A DNA stretch of 64,000 nucleotides, taken from CBDAPE01 sp965198325 (lineage in GTDB: Bacteria > Pseudomonadota > Alphaproteobacteria > UBA828 > JAPUJA01). A program made the position numbers and the translations under genes. The notes below the pieces were generated by a model. That model was not told where the DNA came from. It made no database searches and was given only the letters and a program-made list of their open reading frames with translations. This document shows, piece by piece, positions 43,642-53,233 of the stretch; the first letter of the stretch is position 1, and each line of letters starts with the position of its first letter. Where the stretch lies: the NCBI GenBank assembly GCA_965198325.1, contig CBDAPE010000014.1:124001-188000 (forward strand), read 5' to 3'.

Positions 43642-44385
43642 CTATCCGCCCAGCGCGTCGCGCGCCCGGGCGAGATCGGCGGGAGTATCGACGCCGAGTG
43701 GAACCGTGTCAACGAACGCCACGTCGATCCGCATGCCCGCCTCCAACGCGCGCAGTTGCTCCAGGTTCTCGCGGGTTTCCAGTGGGCTGGGCGGCAGGGC
43801 GACGAAGCGGGCCAGCGCGGCGCGCCGGAAGGCGTAGAGACCGATGTGATGATAGAGCGGCCCGTCGCCTGCCGGCGCGGTGGCCCGGGTAAAATAGAGC
43901 GCGCGCCCCGACCGTGCCCCGGTCGCGGCCGAGACGACCGCTTTGACGACGTTGGGGTCGTTGCGCTCCTGGGTTTCGGTGATTGGTGCCGCGATGGTGC
44001 CAATATCGACGGCCTCGTCGCCGAGCAAAGCGAGAGCGGCCCGGGGCAAGGTGGCTTCCAGTGTCGGCAGGTCGCCCTGAAGATTGATCACGCCGTCGAA
44101 GCGGCCGTCGGGATCGATCGTCTCAAGGGCCTCGAAGATCCGGTCCGAGCCCGAGGCGTGGGCGTCGTGGGTCGGCACCGCTTCGCCCCCCGCCGCTTCG
44201 ATGGCCTCAACGATCGACGCGTCTTCGGCGGCGACCACGACGCGCCAAAGATCGGCTTCGACGGCCCGTCGCCAGACATGGACGATCATCGGCTCCCCCG
44301 CGATGTCGGCCAGCGGCTTGTCGGGAAGCCGGGTGGCCGACAGCCGCGTCGGAATAACGACGATGGGATTGCGGGGCGCGCTCAT
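43642..44385 (-). CDS. kdsB: 3-deoxy-manno-octulosonate cytidylyltransferase
   Basis: A 247-residue CMP-KDO synthetase for lipopolysaccharide. It has VVIPTRLSATRLPDKPLADI, SGSDRIFEAL, INLQGDLPTL and YHHIGLYAFRR. The usual family motif reads P-A-R-L-x-S-x-R-LPxKPL; here Thr replaces Ala, a minor change. The ATG at 44385 matches the family start. It is divergent from the cytochrome c gene and upstream of pheA. Confidence 0.94.
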   Translation of the reverse strand: MSAPRNPIVVIPTRLSATRLPDKPLADIAGEPMIVHVWRRAVEADLWRVVVAAEDASIVEAIEAAGGEAVPTHDAHASGSDRIFEALETIDPDGRFDGVINLQGDLPTLEATLPRAALALLGDEAVDIGTIAAPITETQERNDPNVVKAVVSAATGARSGRALYFTRATAPAGDGPLYHHIGLYAFRRAALARFVALPPSPLETRENLEQLRALEAGMRIDVAFVDTVPLGVDTPADLARARDALGG

Positions 44386-44453
44386 CGCACGGCCCCGTGA
44401 ATCGAGCGATCCGTCACGCCCCGCCTGCCTTCTGATTTTCTCCCTTATAGGGG

Positions 44454-44481
44454 TTGGACAGGTCCCGGGGAAGGGTCTAAT
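44454..44481 (+). promoter_or_regulatory. Sigma-70-type promoter for the cytochrome c gene
   Basis: TTGGAC (44454-44459) and TCTAAT (44476-44481) are separated by 16 bp, 40 bp before the ATG. Both boxes match the housekeeping consensus in four or five of six positions. It lies in the 136-bp gap shared with kdsB. The boxes are visible; activity is inferred. Confidence 0.5.
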
Positions 44482-44521
44482 CTCCCGGTCGATTTCCACT
44501 GCTCTTGAGCCGGGTTCGCCG

Positions 44522-45043
44522 ATGGATAGCTTTCTCCTGAACAAGATTGCCGGCGCCATCCTCGGCACGATGCTCATCGTTCTCGGCGCAATGCTGATCG
44601 CCAAAGAGGTCTATCACGTCGAGCACGCGTCGACGGGACATGCCGCCACGGCCGATCACGACGACGCGATGGGCGAGATGGCCGCGACCGCGGACGCTGC
44701 CCCACCGGCCGCCGCGGATCCCGGCGCTGGCGAGAAGGTCGCGAAGAAATGTACGACCTGCCACACCTTCGAGCAGGGCGGTAAGGACAAGGTCGGTCCC
44801 AATCTGTGGGACGTGATCGGGCGCGCCGTCGCGGCGGGGGCCGAGTTCCGATATTCCGATGCGATGGCCGGCAAAGGCGGCGTCTGGGATTTCGAATCGC
44901 TCGACGACTTCATGGCGAATCCCAAGGAGTCGGTGCCGGGCACCAAGATGAGTTTCGCGGGGATCAAGAAGCCGGGCCAGCGGGCCGATCTCCTGGCTTA
45001 CATTCGCTCGATGAGCGATTTGCCGGTGCCCTTGCCGGAGTAG
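44522..45043 (+). CDS. Membrane-anchored cytochrome c (CycM-like)
   Basis: A 173-residue c-type cytochrome. One N-terminal membrane helix (IAGAILGTMLIVLGAMLIA) acts as anchor. An Ala/Asp/His-rich linker follows, then a class I haem domain with KCTTCH near residue 80 and an axial Met in GTKMSFAGIKKPGQRADLLAYI. Proteins of this type shuttle electrons between the bc1 complex and aa3 oxidase. The neighbourhood with kdsB and pheA is conserved among alphaproteobacteria. Confidence 0.9.
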   Translation: MDSFLLNKIAGAILGTMLIVLGAMLIAKEVYHVEHASTGHAATADHDDAMGEMAATADAAPPAAADPGAGEKVAKKCTTCHTFEQGGKDKVGPNLWDVIGRAVAAGAEFRYSDAMAGKGGVWDFESLDDFMANPKESVPGTKMSFAGIKKPGQRADLLAYIRSMSDLPVPLPE

Positions 45044-45056
45044 CCTCTCCCCCGAC

Positions 45057-45914
45057 CTAGCGATCGAGTTCGTCGAGGCGTTCGAGTGCCGCCTCGATCT
45101 GATCTTCGCCGACGATCAGTCGCAGCAGGCTGTGGCCGGCGGCGTGCGCCTTGACGAGGCGGAGGACCGCAAGGGCGTCGAGGTGAGGTGAAATGACCTG
45201 GGGCAGGATCGTTTCATATGCCGCACGTACGTCCAGGGGCTCCGCGCGCGCGCGCCGTTCCAGATTGCGCCGCTCCAGGCAGACGAGCGCGCGAATCGGC
45301 GTGGCGGCGCCGTAGCTCGCCATGCGGGGCAGACTGCGGGCAAGGATGTAGCGGTGATCGCCATGGATTTGCCCCGCGATGATCTTGTCGGCAGGCACCT
45401 TTCCGGCCAGCGGCAGGGGCGGCGGATCTGCAGGATCGACCCGCAGTTTGATGCATTTCGGGAACGCCGCGACCGTCCCGGCGGCCGGGTTCAGGGCGAT
45501 CCGGTCGTCGCCGATGATCCGTGCGTCCCGAAGCCAGGCGGCGAACGAGAGGGTGCTCTTGCCCGCATGGGGACCGCCGAAATAGACGATCGCACCCGTC
45601 GCCGTTTCGAAGGCTCCGGCGTGGGCCACTGTCTCGCCGGTCTCCTCGACAAAGCCGTAGGCGAGGCATTCGAGCATCAGATAGGCCAGATCGCCCCGGG
45701 TTGCGGCCTGGCCGTCACCATATGGCGTGCGAACCCGGTAGCCCTCCGCATCCCGCGCCACGCGAATTTGGGCCGGTGCGTCCGTCGGCAGGGGGTCGAG
45801 CGCGAGAAAACGCCCCAGCAGGGTTGCGATCTCCGGCTCGTCGGTCTCGACGACCTAGAGCGCGTCGGCCCAGCCGAAGCGATAGCGCATCGCGGCCCCA
45901 CGCCCGGCGTTCAC
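45057..45914 (-). pseudogene. HprK-related kinase A-like protein with an in-frame amber codon
   Basis: The frame from GTG 45914 (GTGA overlap with the PqqD-domain gene) to 45057 encodes 285 residues, cut by TAG at 45855-45857 (codon 20). The amber is probably a changed CAG: ADAL-stop-VVETDEPEI reads naturally with Gln. Downstream it has the Walker A FGGPHAGKSTLSFA and IIGDDRIAL as in the C-terminal domain of HPr kinase. It matches the HprK-related kinases that occur with PqqD-like peptides and NTP_transf_5 proteins, whose role is unknown. Translation restarting downstream (for instance near 45761) would still give the kinase domain. Confidence 0.72.
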
Positions 45915-47194
45915 GTCCCGCCGTCGTCGGTCTTGGACGGTTCGACGAGCTCGGCCTCGATCAAGGTCCTGACGGTCTGCAAAATGTCGGCTCGAAGGGT
46001 CGCCGGGTCGGCATCGGGGAACGCTTCCTCGAACGTGGTCGCGATCTCTTCGATCGTAACCGCGGCGGCGAAGGACTCCCAGACAATGCGGGCCGTCGGG
46101 TTCAGGGTGACCACTTCGAAGGTCTCGGTGTTCATCAGGATGAGGTCTTCATCGAGGGTCTCCGTGTCGAATTGCCCGACCCGGCGGTAGCGTTCGGTCA
46201 TCTCAAGTTCTCCACCCCCGGGAGCGCCGCCCTCCATATTGCCGGCGGCTTCCCCGATCACCTCGATGATGCGGGCCCGGCTGGCACCCTGCAAGGCCGA
46301 AGGGTAGCTGTAGCGGGAATCGGCGGTCCCGGTGGCGAGAAGCCGGCAAAGCGTGTCCAGGCGCGCGGCATCGATCGAACCCGTCTGGCGCCGCTCGCAC
46401 GCGAGCAGGGCGAAGTGGAGATCGACGAGCCGCGGGTTCTCGGCCAGCAGGCTGCGCGCGGGCGCGGGGTAATCGGCCTCGGCGAGGGCGCGGGCCGCCT
46501 CGACGCGCCGGTCGAATCCGCCCGCCGCCGCCGGCGCTCCGCTCGGATGCTCGAAGGCTGCCAGCCAGGCCGGAATGGCGGTGCCGCCCCCGGCCTCCGC
46601 CGTGCGGGCCTCTTCCAGGGCGAGGGCGTAATAATCGTGGCCTTTGGCACGCTCCGCCGCGACGATTCGGGCGTTCCGGGCGAGCTTGGCGGTAATCGTC
46701 GCATCGTCGTCATAGCCAGAATGTTCGATCCGTGCGCCTGCGAGCGGGGTGAGCGGCTCGGGGGCTTCGCCGCCGGTTCGGGCCATTTCCTCGTGAATCG
46801 CATGCTGCCAGCGCACCGTGCCGTCGTTGCGCTGAATCCGGGCGATCAGGCGCGGGCTCAGATCGGCGCGATCCCGGATCGTCACGCCGTACCAGGGCGC
46901 GGTAAGCGTGTCGCCGCCGGCCTCCGGATAGGCGGCCAGCGTTTCGTCGGAATCCAGCCAGAGCAGGTAGTCGGCTTCGGCGCCCTCGGCGAGTGCGTTG
47001 CGAGCGGCCGCGAAGTCGTCGCTCCAGGCGATCCGGACGATGTCGGCCTTGCCGTCCGGCGCGCCCCGTTCGGTGCCGCGGGTCAGACCGATCCGAATTG
47101 CCAGTCCGAAGCGGCGCGCCGACGCGGCGGCCCGGTTGGTCCGCGGCCAGTCGCCCGAGGACAGGATACAGACGAGAGGCGGGTCGGTGGCCAT
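45911..47194 (-). CDS. Glycosyltransferase (GT2-like) fused to a PqqD-family domain
   Basis: A continuous 427-residue frame with two parts. Residues about 1-330 resemble GT2-type enzymes: DFAAARNALAEGAEADYLLW followed by LDSDE (the DxD-like metal site) and RIQRNDGTVRWQHAIHEEMA. Residues about 332-427 are a PqqD-like domain (LNPTARIVWESF; TIEEIATTFEEAFP), normally a separate small peptide-chaperone protein. An internal ATG at 46201 with a ggag site eight bases upstream could give a free 96-residue PqqD-like protein. Either a real fusion or one joined by an indel is possible. It is coupled to the HprK-related gene. Confidence 0.75.
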   Translation of the reverse strand: MATDPPLVCILSSGDWPRTNRAAASARRFGLAIRIGLTRGTERGAPDGKADIVRIAWSDDFAAARNALAEGAEADYLLWLDSDETLAAYPEAGGDTLTAPWYGVTIRDRADLSPRLIARIQRNDGTVRWQHAIHEEMARTGGEAPEPLTPLAGARIEHSGYDDDATITAKLARNARIVAAERAKGHDYYALALEEARTAEAGGGTAIPAWLAAFEHPSGAPAAAGGFDRRVEAARALAEADYPAPARSLLAENPRLVDLHFALLACERRQTGSIDAARLDTLCRLLATGTADSRYSYPSALQGASRARIIEVIGEAAGNMEGGAPGGGELEMTERYRRVGQFDTETLDEDLILMNTETFEVVTLNPTARIVWESFAAAVTIEEIATTFEEAFPDADPATLRADILQTVRTLIEAELVEPSKTDDGGT

Positions 47195-47216
47195 GCCAGG
47201 TATCGGGCCGGCTTGC

Positions 47217-48026
47217 TCAGCCGTCCGTGGCCCAGAGAGGTTCCGCGTCGCTCCCGGTCTGGAGCAATGTTCGGTGCTCGCCTTCGAGCACCAGACTGGT
47301 CAGGGCGCCGCTGAAATAGGCGCCAGTATCCACGCCGATACGGTTCGGGCGCATTTCGGGTTCGTAGCTGATCGAGTGGCCGTGCACGACGACCTTGCCG
47401 AAATCGGCGGACGAGCCCAGAAAATCCTCGCGAATCCAGATCAGGTCATCGGGGCTTTGCTCTTCGAGCGCCCGGCCCGGACGTACGCCTGCATGGACGA
47501 AAAAATAGCCGCCTTCGACGTGACTCAGTTCGAGGGCGTTGAAATATTTTACGTGATGGGCCGGCATCGCCGCGCGCAGCTGGGTCTGGGCCTGTCGCAA
47601 ATGTTCTTCGGACATCCTGGAACTCTTGGATTCCGCATCGTCGGACCGCACGCCGTAGCTATAAAGCGTCGCGTCGCCGCCATTGAGCAGCCAGCCCGTT
47701 CCCTGGGCGGAGTCTTGGAGGAAATGGAGCAGCCAGTCATCGTGGTTGCCGCGCAGGAATACCTGTTCGAAACCTTCCATCGGTTCGGTGCTGAGCAATT
47801 CGATCACACCACGGCTGTCGAGTCCGCGGTCGATGTAGTCGCCGAGATAGATGATCGTCCGGCGGCCGGGGAAGTCGTGGCCATGATCGACGATCTTTGC
47901 GCGCAGGGCGCTCAGCAGATCGAGGCGGCCGTGGATGTCGCCGATCGCATAGACGCGCACGCCCTCGGGCACCCGCGCCGCAGGCCGCGGCGCCTCCTCG
48001 CGGCGACCGAACCATCGTTCGAACAT
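47217..48026 (-). CDS. Metallophosphoesterase, PP1/PP2A-like (PrpE/ApaH type)
   Basis: A 269-residue calcineurin-like phosphoesterase with all metal motifs in order: GDIHGR, GDYIDRG, GNHDDW, VHAG and GHS. These coordinate two metals. Related bacterial proteins act as Ser/Thr protein phosphatases or diadenosine-tetraphosphate hydrolases. It is the first gene of the minus-strand run with the glycosyltransferase-PqqD and HprK-related genes, so it could reverse a phosphorylation made by that kinase; this is inference. Confidence 0.86.
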   Translation of the reverse strand: MFERWFGRREEAPRPAARVPEGVRVYAIGDIHGRLDLLSALRAKIVDHGHDFPGRRTIIYLGDYIDRGLDSRGVIELLSTEPMEGFEQVFLRGNHDDWLLHFLQDSAQGTGWLLNGGDATLYSYGVRSDDAESKSSRMSEEHLRQAQTQLRAAMPAHHVKYFNALELSHVEGGYFFVHAGVRPGRALEEQSPDDLIWIREDFLGSSADFGKVVVHGHSISYEPEMRPNRIGVDTGAYFSGALTSLVLEGEHRTLLQTGSDAEPLWATDG

Positions 48027-48219
48027 GGCCTAGACATACTGGCTTGGCGGGGTCTCTTCAAGGCTGGGCCCGACGGACCCCGGAAAGTGCCATCCCGGGC
48101 CATTGAAGCGGACCCCGTCGTCGCTTTAGAATGACGCTCTATCGACGCGCTGTCGCGGGCGCCGGCCAAGGGGCGGTGACCGCAGTCAGGCGCGCCATCA
48201 CATCGGACAGGCGAGCCCG

Positions 48220-49668
48220 ATGCGCTCGATCCGAGTCAGCAGTCCGACCGCCCTGCGGTATAAACGACGGTCCGGGGGCCGGCGAACCGGCAAAGCCCTG
48301 GTCTGTCTGTTGGCGGTTGCGGGTCTCCTCGGTCCGCTCTTCGCCACGCCGGCCCAGGCAGACGATCCCCGCCTTTCGGGCGGTGCAGCGACTGTGTTCG
48401 CGACCGGCATCAACGCCTATTCCCGTCCCGTGCCGGCGCTCGATTCGATCGAGCGGGCGCTCTTCTACGACGGCCGCAGGCTGTTCTTCGCCGGCTGGGA
48501 GCTGGATGCGCGGGACGCGGAAATCGCCGGCAGACTGGGACCGACCTTCAATCGCGAGCGCTGCTCGGGCTGTCATCTCCGAAATGGCCGGGGCTGGCCC
48601 CCGGTCTTCCCGGACGAAGAGATTTACGCCATGCTGATTCGTCTCAGCGTGCCGGGAACCGATGCGGTCGGCGGACCTAAACCCCATCCGGTCTACGGCG
48701 CGCAGCTTCAGAATCATTCGGTTCCGGGCGTTCCGGCGGAGGGTCACCCCTACGTTCGCGGCCACGAGATCGAAGGCCGCTATCCGGACGGCTGGGCTTA
48801 CAAGCTGTTCGTTCCGGACTATGTCATATCCGACCTTGCGTTCGGCGAGTTCGGGCCCGATACCATGATGTCGGTTCGGGTCGCGCTTCCGATCATCGGC
48901 CTGGGGCTCCTCGACGCGGTCCCGCTCGAGACCGTGTATGCGCTGGCCGACCCGCGGGACCTGGACGGCGACGGGATCTCGGGTCGGATCAATATCGTCT
49001 GGGATGTGGAATCGAACGCACCGGCGGTGGGGCGCTACGGCTGGAAGGCGGGTGTCCCCTCGATCCGCCAGCAGAGCGCCGCCGCTGCGCTGATCGATAT
49101 GGGGGTGACCAACCGGCTGTACCCGGTGGAGAGCTGCGGTCGCGGTCAGGATCAGTGCGCCGCCGCGCGTGATGGGGGCGTGCTCGAGCTGAGTGACGCG
49201 ATGCTCGATGCGCTGACATTCTACGCCAGCACACTGGCGGTGCCCGCACGACGCGGCGTCGATGATCCGCGGGTCCAGCGGGGTGAGCAGCTGTTCCACG
49301 ACATCGGTTGCGCGGCCTGTCATATTCCGACGCTGGTGACCGGCGACGACGCCGTCTCGCCGGCTCTTGCCGGCCAGGTCATCCACCCCTATACCGACCT
49401 GCTGCTCCACGATATGGGGGAGGGCCTCTCCGATCACCGGCCCGAATTTTTGGCCACGGGGCGCGAGTGGCGAACCCCGCCGCTCTGGGCGATCGGCCTG
49501 TTGTCGACCGTGACGAAGCGTCAGTTCCTTCTCCATGACGGCCGCGCCCGCGGCTTTGCCGAGGCTATCCTGTGGCACGGGGGCGAGGCCCAGACTGCGC
49601 GCGACGCCTTCCACCAGCTGCCGGCCGCCGATCGCTCGGCCTTGACCGCGTTTCTGGAGCGGCTCTAG
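48220..49668 (+). CDS. Exported di-haem oxidoreductase (DUF1111/DHOR, thiol-oxidoreductase-like)
   Basis: A 482-residue protein with a signal peptide ending ATPAQA-D near residue 48. Two haem-binding sites are visible, CSGCH in the first third and CAACH in the last third, matching the DHOR family related to CcpA/MauG peroxidases. These proteins are often found with imelysin-type metal uptake proteins, but none is near here. The start is uncertain because the ribosome site is weak. It is divergent from the metallophosphatase gene. Confidence 0.85.
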   Translation: MRSIRVSSPTALRYKRRSGGRRTGKALVCLLAVAGLLGPLFATPAQADDPRLSGGAATVFATGINAYSRPVPALDSIERALFYDGRRLFFAGWELDARDAEIAGRLGPTFNRERCSGCHLRNGRGWPPVFPDEEIYAMLIRLSVPGTDAVGGPKPHPVYGAQLQNHSVPGVPAEGHPYVRGHEIEGRYPDGWAYKLFVPDYVISDLAFGEFGPDTMMSVRVALPIIGLGLLDAVPLETVYALADPRDLDGDGISGRINIVWDVESNAPAVGRYGWKAGVPSIRQQSAAAALIDMGVTNRLYPVESCGRGQDQCAAARDGGVLELSDAMLDALTFYASTLAVPARRGVDDPRVQRGEQLFHDIGCAACHIPTLVTGDDAVSPALAGQVIHPYTDLLLHDMGEGLSDHRPEFLATGREWRTPPLWAIGLLSTVTKRQFLLHDGRARGFAEAILWHGGEAQTARDAFHQLPAADRSALTAFLERL

Positions 49669-49677
49669 GGGCCGGGT

Positions 49678-51828
49678 TTAAGACTCGTCGTCCCCGTCGG
49701 CCGGAGCACCCGGCGGACGCTCGCGATAATGGGCCCATTTCTCGCGGCCACCCTTGTTGTCGAGATGGTTCATCAGGGCGGAGACGACCCTACGGTCGAA
49801 CTGTCGGCCCGATTCCTCGAGCAGGATGTCGATCGCGGCGTCGAACGCCATGCCCGCGCGATAGGCGCGCGCGCTGCCCAGGCCGACGAAAGAGTTGGCC
49901 ACCGCCACGACCCGCGAGCTCCGCAGGATATCCTCGCTGGCCAGCCCGCGAGGCATGCCCGAGCCGTCCCAGAATTCGAGCATCTGGCGCAGGGTCTCGA
50001 CGACCGGCCCCTCGAACTCGATGCCCTCGAGCAGATCGGCGCTCGTCAGGATGCTCTCGCGCACTTGACGCCGCTCGGCGTCCGTCAGCTTGCGGGTGCT
50101 GGTCAGCAGCTCCTCGGACACCAGGATCTTGCCGAGGTTCATGAGCTCGGCCGCGATCACGACGGTGCGGCTGCCGACCGGGTCGAGCCCCATCTCGTCG
50201 GCAATCGCCTTGGCAACCTCCGCGACCCGCGCCGAATGGTGCGCCGAGAACGGATCGCGCCGGTCGATCACCGAGACGAGCGTATCGACCGTCTGGCGCA
50301 GAATGCGTTCGCTTTTCTCGCGCTCGCGGATCGCGTCGGTGATGTCCTGGACGACCATGAGAACACGTTTGGGTTCGTCTTGACTCTCGGGCAGGGGAAT
50401 ATGCTCGCTTTGCAGAACCCGGTCGCCATCGTCGCCTTCGATCCGGTGCAGCCGAACGAGATTGCTGCCGCTCACCAGCGCTTCGCGGTTGATCGGATCG
50501 AAGCGCTTCGCCTCGCTTGCGCCTAGCGCGCTGGTCAGCGTCTTGCCCACCATGTCGTCACTTGTCATGTTGGCATTCTCCGCCGTCTTGCGGTTGGCGA
50601 AGCGGTAGCGTGAATCCTCGTCGACGATTGCGATCTCGTTGGGCTGGCTGTCGGCAACGAGCTTGAGGAAGTGCTGCTGATCGCGATGGCGCTCGGCGAG
50701 CGCGCGATAGAGCTGGGCCGCCTCGGCGGCGCGCCGCGAGGTGCCGTGACGCCATGCCGCGACGATGGCGACCGTGATGACCCCGATGATCAGCAGGAAG
50801 ACCGTGATCAGGCGGGTTCGCCGGCTTTCGGTCCCGGTGAACACCTCGTCCATGTCGACCTTGTAGGCGAGCATCCAGGGTGCAAGGGCGACGCCACGCG
50901 AGACGACGAGAACGGATTGTTTCCGATAGTCCTTGCGGATATCGAAGCCACCGGGCGTTTCGAGCGCCCAAGCACCCGCCAGATCGGCGGTCGAGAGCGC
51001 GAGGGTGTGCTTGAGCGGTTCGGTGCCGTCCATCAGGGGCGAGAGATATTCGACGGCGTTCCCGCTTTCACGGAGCAGCATCGCTTCGGCGCTCTCCTCC
51101 GCGGCACCTGGCTGGGCAAGCAGGGGATAGAGCTCGTCGCCAACTTCCTTGATGCCGACGACCCAACCGACCTGCGAACTCGCCTCGCCCTCGCTCTGGA
51201 TCGCGAAGATCGGCTCGATAAATCCCATCGTCGGTGTCTGGGCGACGCCCAGATAGAGATCGATCAGACCGCGCTCGCCACGCGCCGTGTTGGCGAGCGC
51301 CGATCAAGCCGTTCGTCGACCGGCGGCATCGAGGCCATCGCCACCATGGGCCGGCGATTCATATCGAGCAGCCCGATTCCCGCAATCCCGAGTCGCTGCA
51401 CGTTGGCGTTGATTTCGGCGCCCAGGACCGGGCCCGTAAAGCCCCCCCCGCTCCGCCTCCGCGATCAGCAGATTGCGCAGAAAGGTGAGCTGGGCGGGTT
51501 CGTCGAGGATATCCGCAGGATCGCCTTCGGCAAGATCGAGCTGCGTCAGATAAATCTGTAGCGATGCATTGTCGGCGACGGCACGCAGATGCCTGAACTG
51601 GGATTCGAGCCAATCGTTGATGTCGTCGAGGCGGGAGTCCGCGACGATGCCAAGGCGAACCTGCCAGCTTTGCAGGTCACGCTCCCGCTCCGCATCCGCA
51701 AACTTGAAGGCAAACAACACGCCAAGTCCGATTGCAACCGCAAGTACACCTGCGCCGAGTGCGAAGTACAGGCGACCCCGGCTACGGCCCCGAGCGGCGA
51801 CGCGTTCGATGAAATCGGTATCGCTCAA
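49678..51828 (-). pseudogene. Sensor protein with PAS and degenerate HD-GYP domain, two compensating frameshifts
   Basis: The full frame spans 2151 bp (717 codons) but is broken twice. One break is an 8-G run on the minus strand near 51440-51450, which reads correctly with 7 G. The other is near 51300-51305, where one base seems missing. Between them the sensible protein (QRLGIAGIGLLDMNRRPMVA) is in another frame. Order: N-terminal membrane helix, periplasmic sensor, second helix (LITVFLLIIGVITVAIVAA), PAS domain, then an HD-GYP-like domain. In the last, the HD pair is MN (ELMNLGK), the HHE motif is LEFWDG and GYP is GMP, so phosphodiesterase activity is unlikely. Confidence 0.75.
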
Positions 51829-52073
51829 GCGCGTTCTCCAGTGTCCGCTCTGTCATTCCGTGTGGGCAACTTAGGACGGCTGTCGCACGTCCGGCAACCG
51901 TGAATTCGGGTGCAATCCGCGCAGGTCGATCCAAACCCAGACAGATTTCCGCCGAACGGCTGATAAAATCGTTAACGCCCGTTTAAGGGCGCTTGCTACA
52001 TAAGAGGTGTGAACCGACGAATTAGGCCGCCGGTGTATGGGCGGCAACACGGACGAAGGGGAGCGGACTGCTG
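51829..52073. other. Divergent intergenic region before the LapG-like gene
   Basis: No gene is supported in these 245 bases, which separate the minus-strand sensor gene from the plus-strand protease gene. Features seen are a CGTTAACG palindrome near 51971, a small gcccgtttaagggc inverted repeat just after it, and the ribosome site gaaggggag at 52055-52063. Promoters for both genes should lie here. Confidence 0.4.
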
Positions 52074-52730
52074 TTGACCCTGCACTCTCTTCGGTGCGCC
52101 CTGGTGGTCCTCGGAACGGCGCTCGCCGTCCTGTGGACGGTTGGTCCGGCGCGGGCGATCGACTACCCGCCGCTTTTCAATACCAACGAAGTTCGCTCCG
52201 ACAACCTCAAACCCTTTCCCATATGGACCGATTCGCTCGGCCGTTTTTTGGACGAGCGGGCGCTTGGTGAAGGAGAATGCCTCGGGACCGAATTCAACCG
52301 CTGCTACTACCGGGAGTGGGACGCCTTTCTCGACACGCTGAGCGGCTATGACGCTGCCGGGCAGCTCGATGCCGTCAACCGCTACATGAATCAGGCGCCC
52401 TATATCACCGATCTCGTGAACTGGGGCATCAAGGATTATTGGGAAACCCCACGCCAGTTCTTCATGGTCTACGGCGATTGCGAGGATTATGCGATCGCCA
52501 AGTTCATGTCCCTGCGCGTACTCGGCTATTCCAATGACCAACTGCGGGTTGTCGTCTTGCAGGATCTCAATCTCCAGATTCCGCACGCCGTACTCGCGGT
52601 CTACACGTCCGATCAGGCCCTGATCCTCGACAATCAGCTTGGTCAGGTTGTCCCCGCGCACGAGATTTATCATTATCATCCGTTCTATTCGGTCAACGAG
52701 GAGGCGTGGTGGCTCCATAAGAGCTACTAG
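52074..52730 (+). CDS. Transglutaminase-like cysteine protease (BTLCP, LapG-like)
   Basis: A 218-residue periplasmic protein. A signal peptide (ALVVLGTALAVLWTVGPARA) precedes the BTLCP domain, with catalytic Cys in YGDCEDYAIAKFMSLR, His in IPHAVLAVY and Asp in LILDNQLGQ. It starts with TTG at 52074, supported by gaaggggag. Family member LapG cuts the N-terminus of RTX adhesins to release biofilm. The large RTX protein at 60.3 kb is a possible target. Its TAG stop lies in CTAG, where IS copy 2 inserted without altering the protein. Confidence 0.88.
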   Translation: MTLHSLRCALVVLGTALAVLWTVGPARAIDYPPLFNTNEVRSDNLKPFPIWTDSLGRFLDERALGEGECLGTEFNRCYYREWDAFLDTLSGYDAAGQLDAVNRYMNQAPYITDLVNWGIKDYWETPRQFFMVYGDCEDYAIAKFMSLRVLGYSNDQLRVVVLQDLNLQIPHAVLAVYTSDQALILDNQLGQVVPAHEIYHYHPFYSVNEEAWWLHKSY

Positions 52731-52798
52731 GGTCCGGACCCATTAAGGGGATTCCCAAAGCGGGGCTGGCATGATTCATTGTTTCCAGCGAGGAGGCG

Positions 52799-53233
52799 AT
52801 GGAAATGTCGGATTTCTTTTGGTTTTCGGATGCGCAATGGGCTCGGATCGCTTCGCTTTTGCCGACGGATACGCGCGGCATGGCGCGCGTTGACGATCGC
52901 CGGGTGCTGAGCGGGATCGTCCATGCCCTGAGGAATGGCGGGCGCTGGGCCGACTGTCCGCGTGAGGTCTACGGACCGAAGAAGACGCTCTACAACCGCT
53001 TTGTACGCTGGGCGGAGCGCGGCATCTGGGAACGGATATTCAGTGCGCTGGCGGGCGGCGAAGACGCCCCCGACCGGCTGTTCATCGATTCAACCTGCAT
53101 CAAGGTTCATCGCTGCGCCGGCGGCGGAAAAGGGGGGCCTTGGCCCATGGCATCGGCCGCACCAAGGGGGGCCGCAACACCAAGCTCCACGCTGTCTGCG
53201 ATGCGAAAGGCAGGCCCCTCGTCCTGCTCCTGA
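52799..53233 (+). CDS. IS5-family transposase orfA, copy 2
   Basis: A 144-residue frame equal to copy 1 orfA except for two Ala-for-Val changes in its last 25 residues (WPMASAAPRGAATPSS). It carries the first catalytic Asp (LFIDST). The AAAAGGGGGG tract at 53128-53137 is the likely -1 slippage site. Confidence 0.88.
   Translation: MEMSDFFWFSDAQWARIASLLPTDTRGMARVDDRRVLSGIVHALRNGGRWADCPREVYGPKKTLYNRFVRWAERGIWERIFSALAGGEDAPDRLFIDSTCIKVHRCAGGGKGGPWPMASAAPRGAATPSSTLSAMRKAGPSSCS

Noticed and set aside
38141..52727. The 14.6 kb between the two IS copies as a composite transposon
   Set aside because: The block holds core genes (dnaX, recR, ffs, pheA, kdsB) with normal composition, and each IS has its own TA duplication, so the block is resident chromosome.
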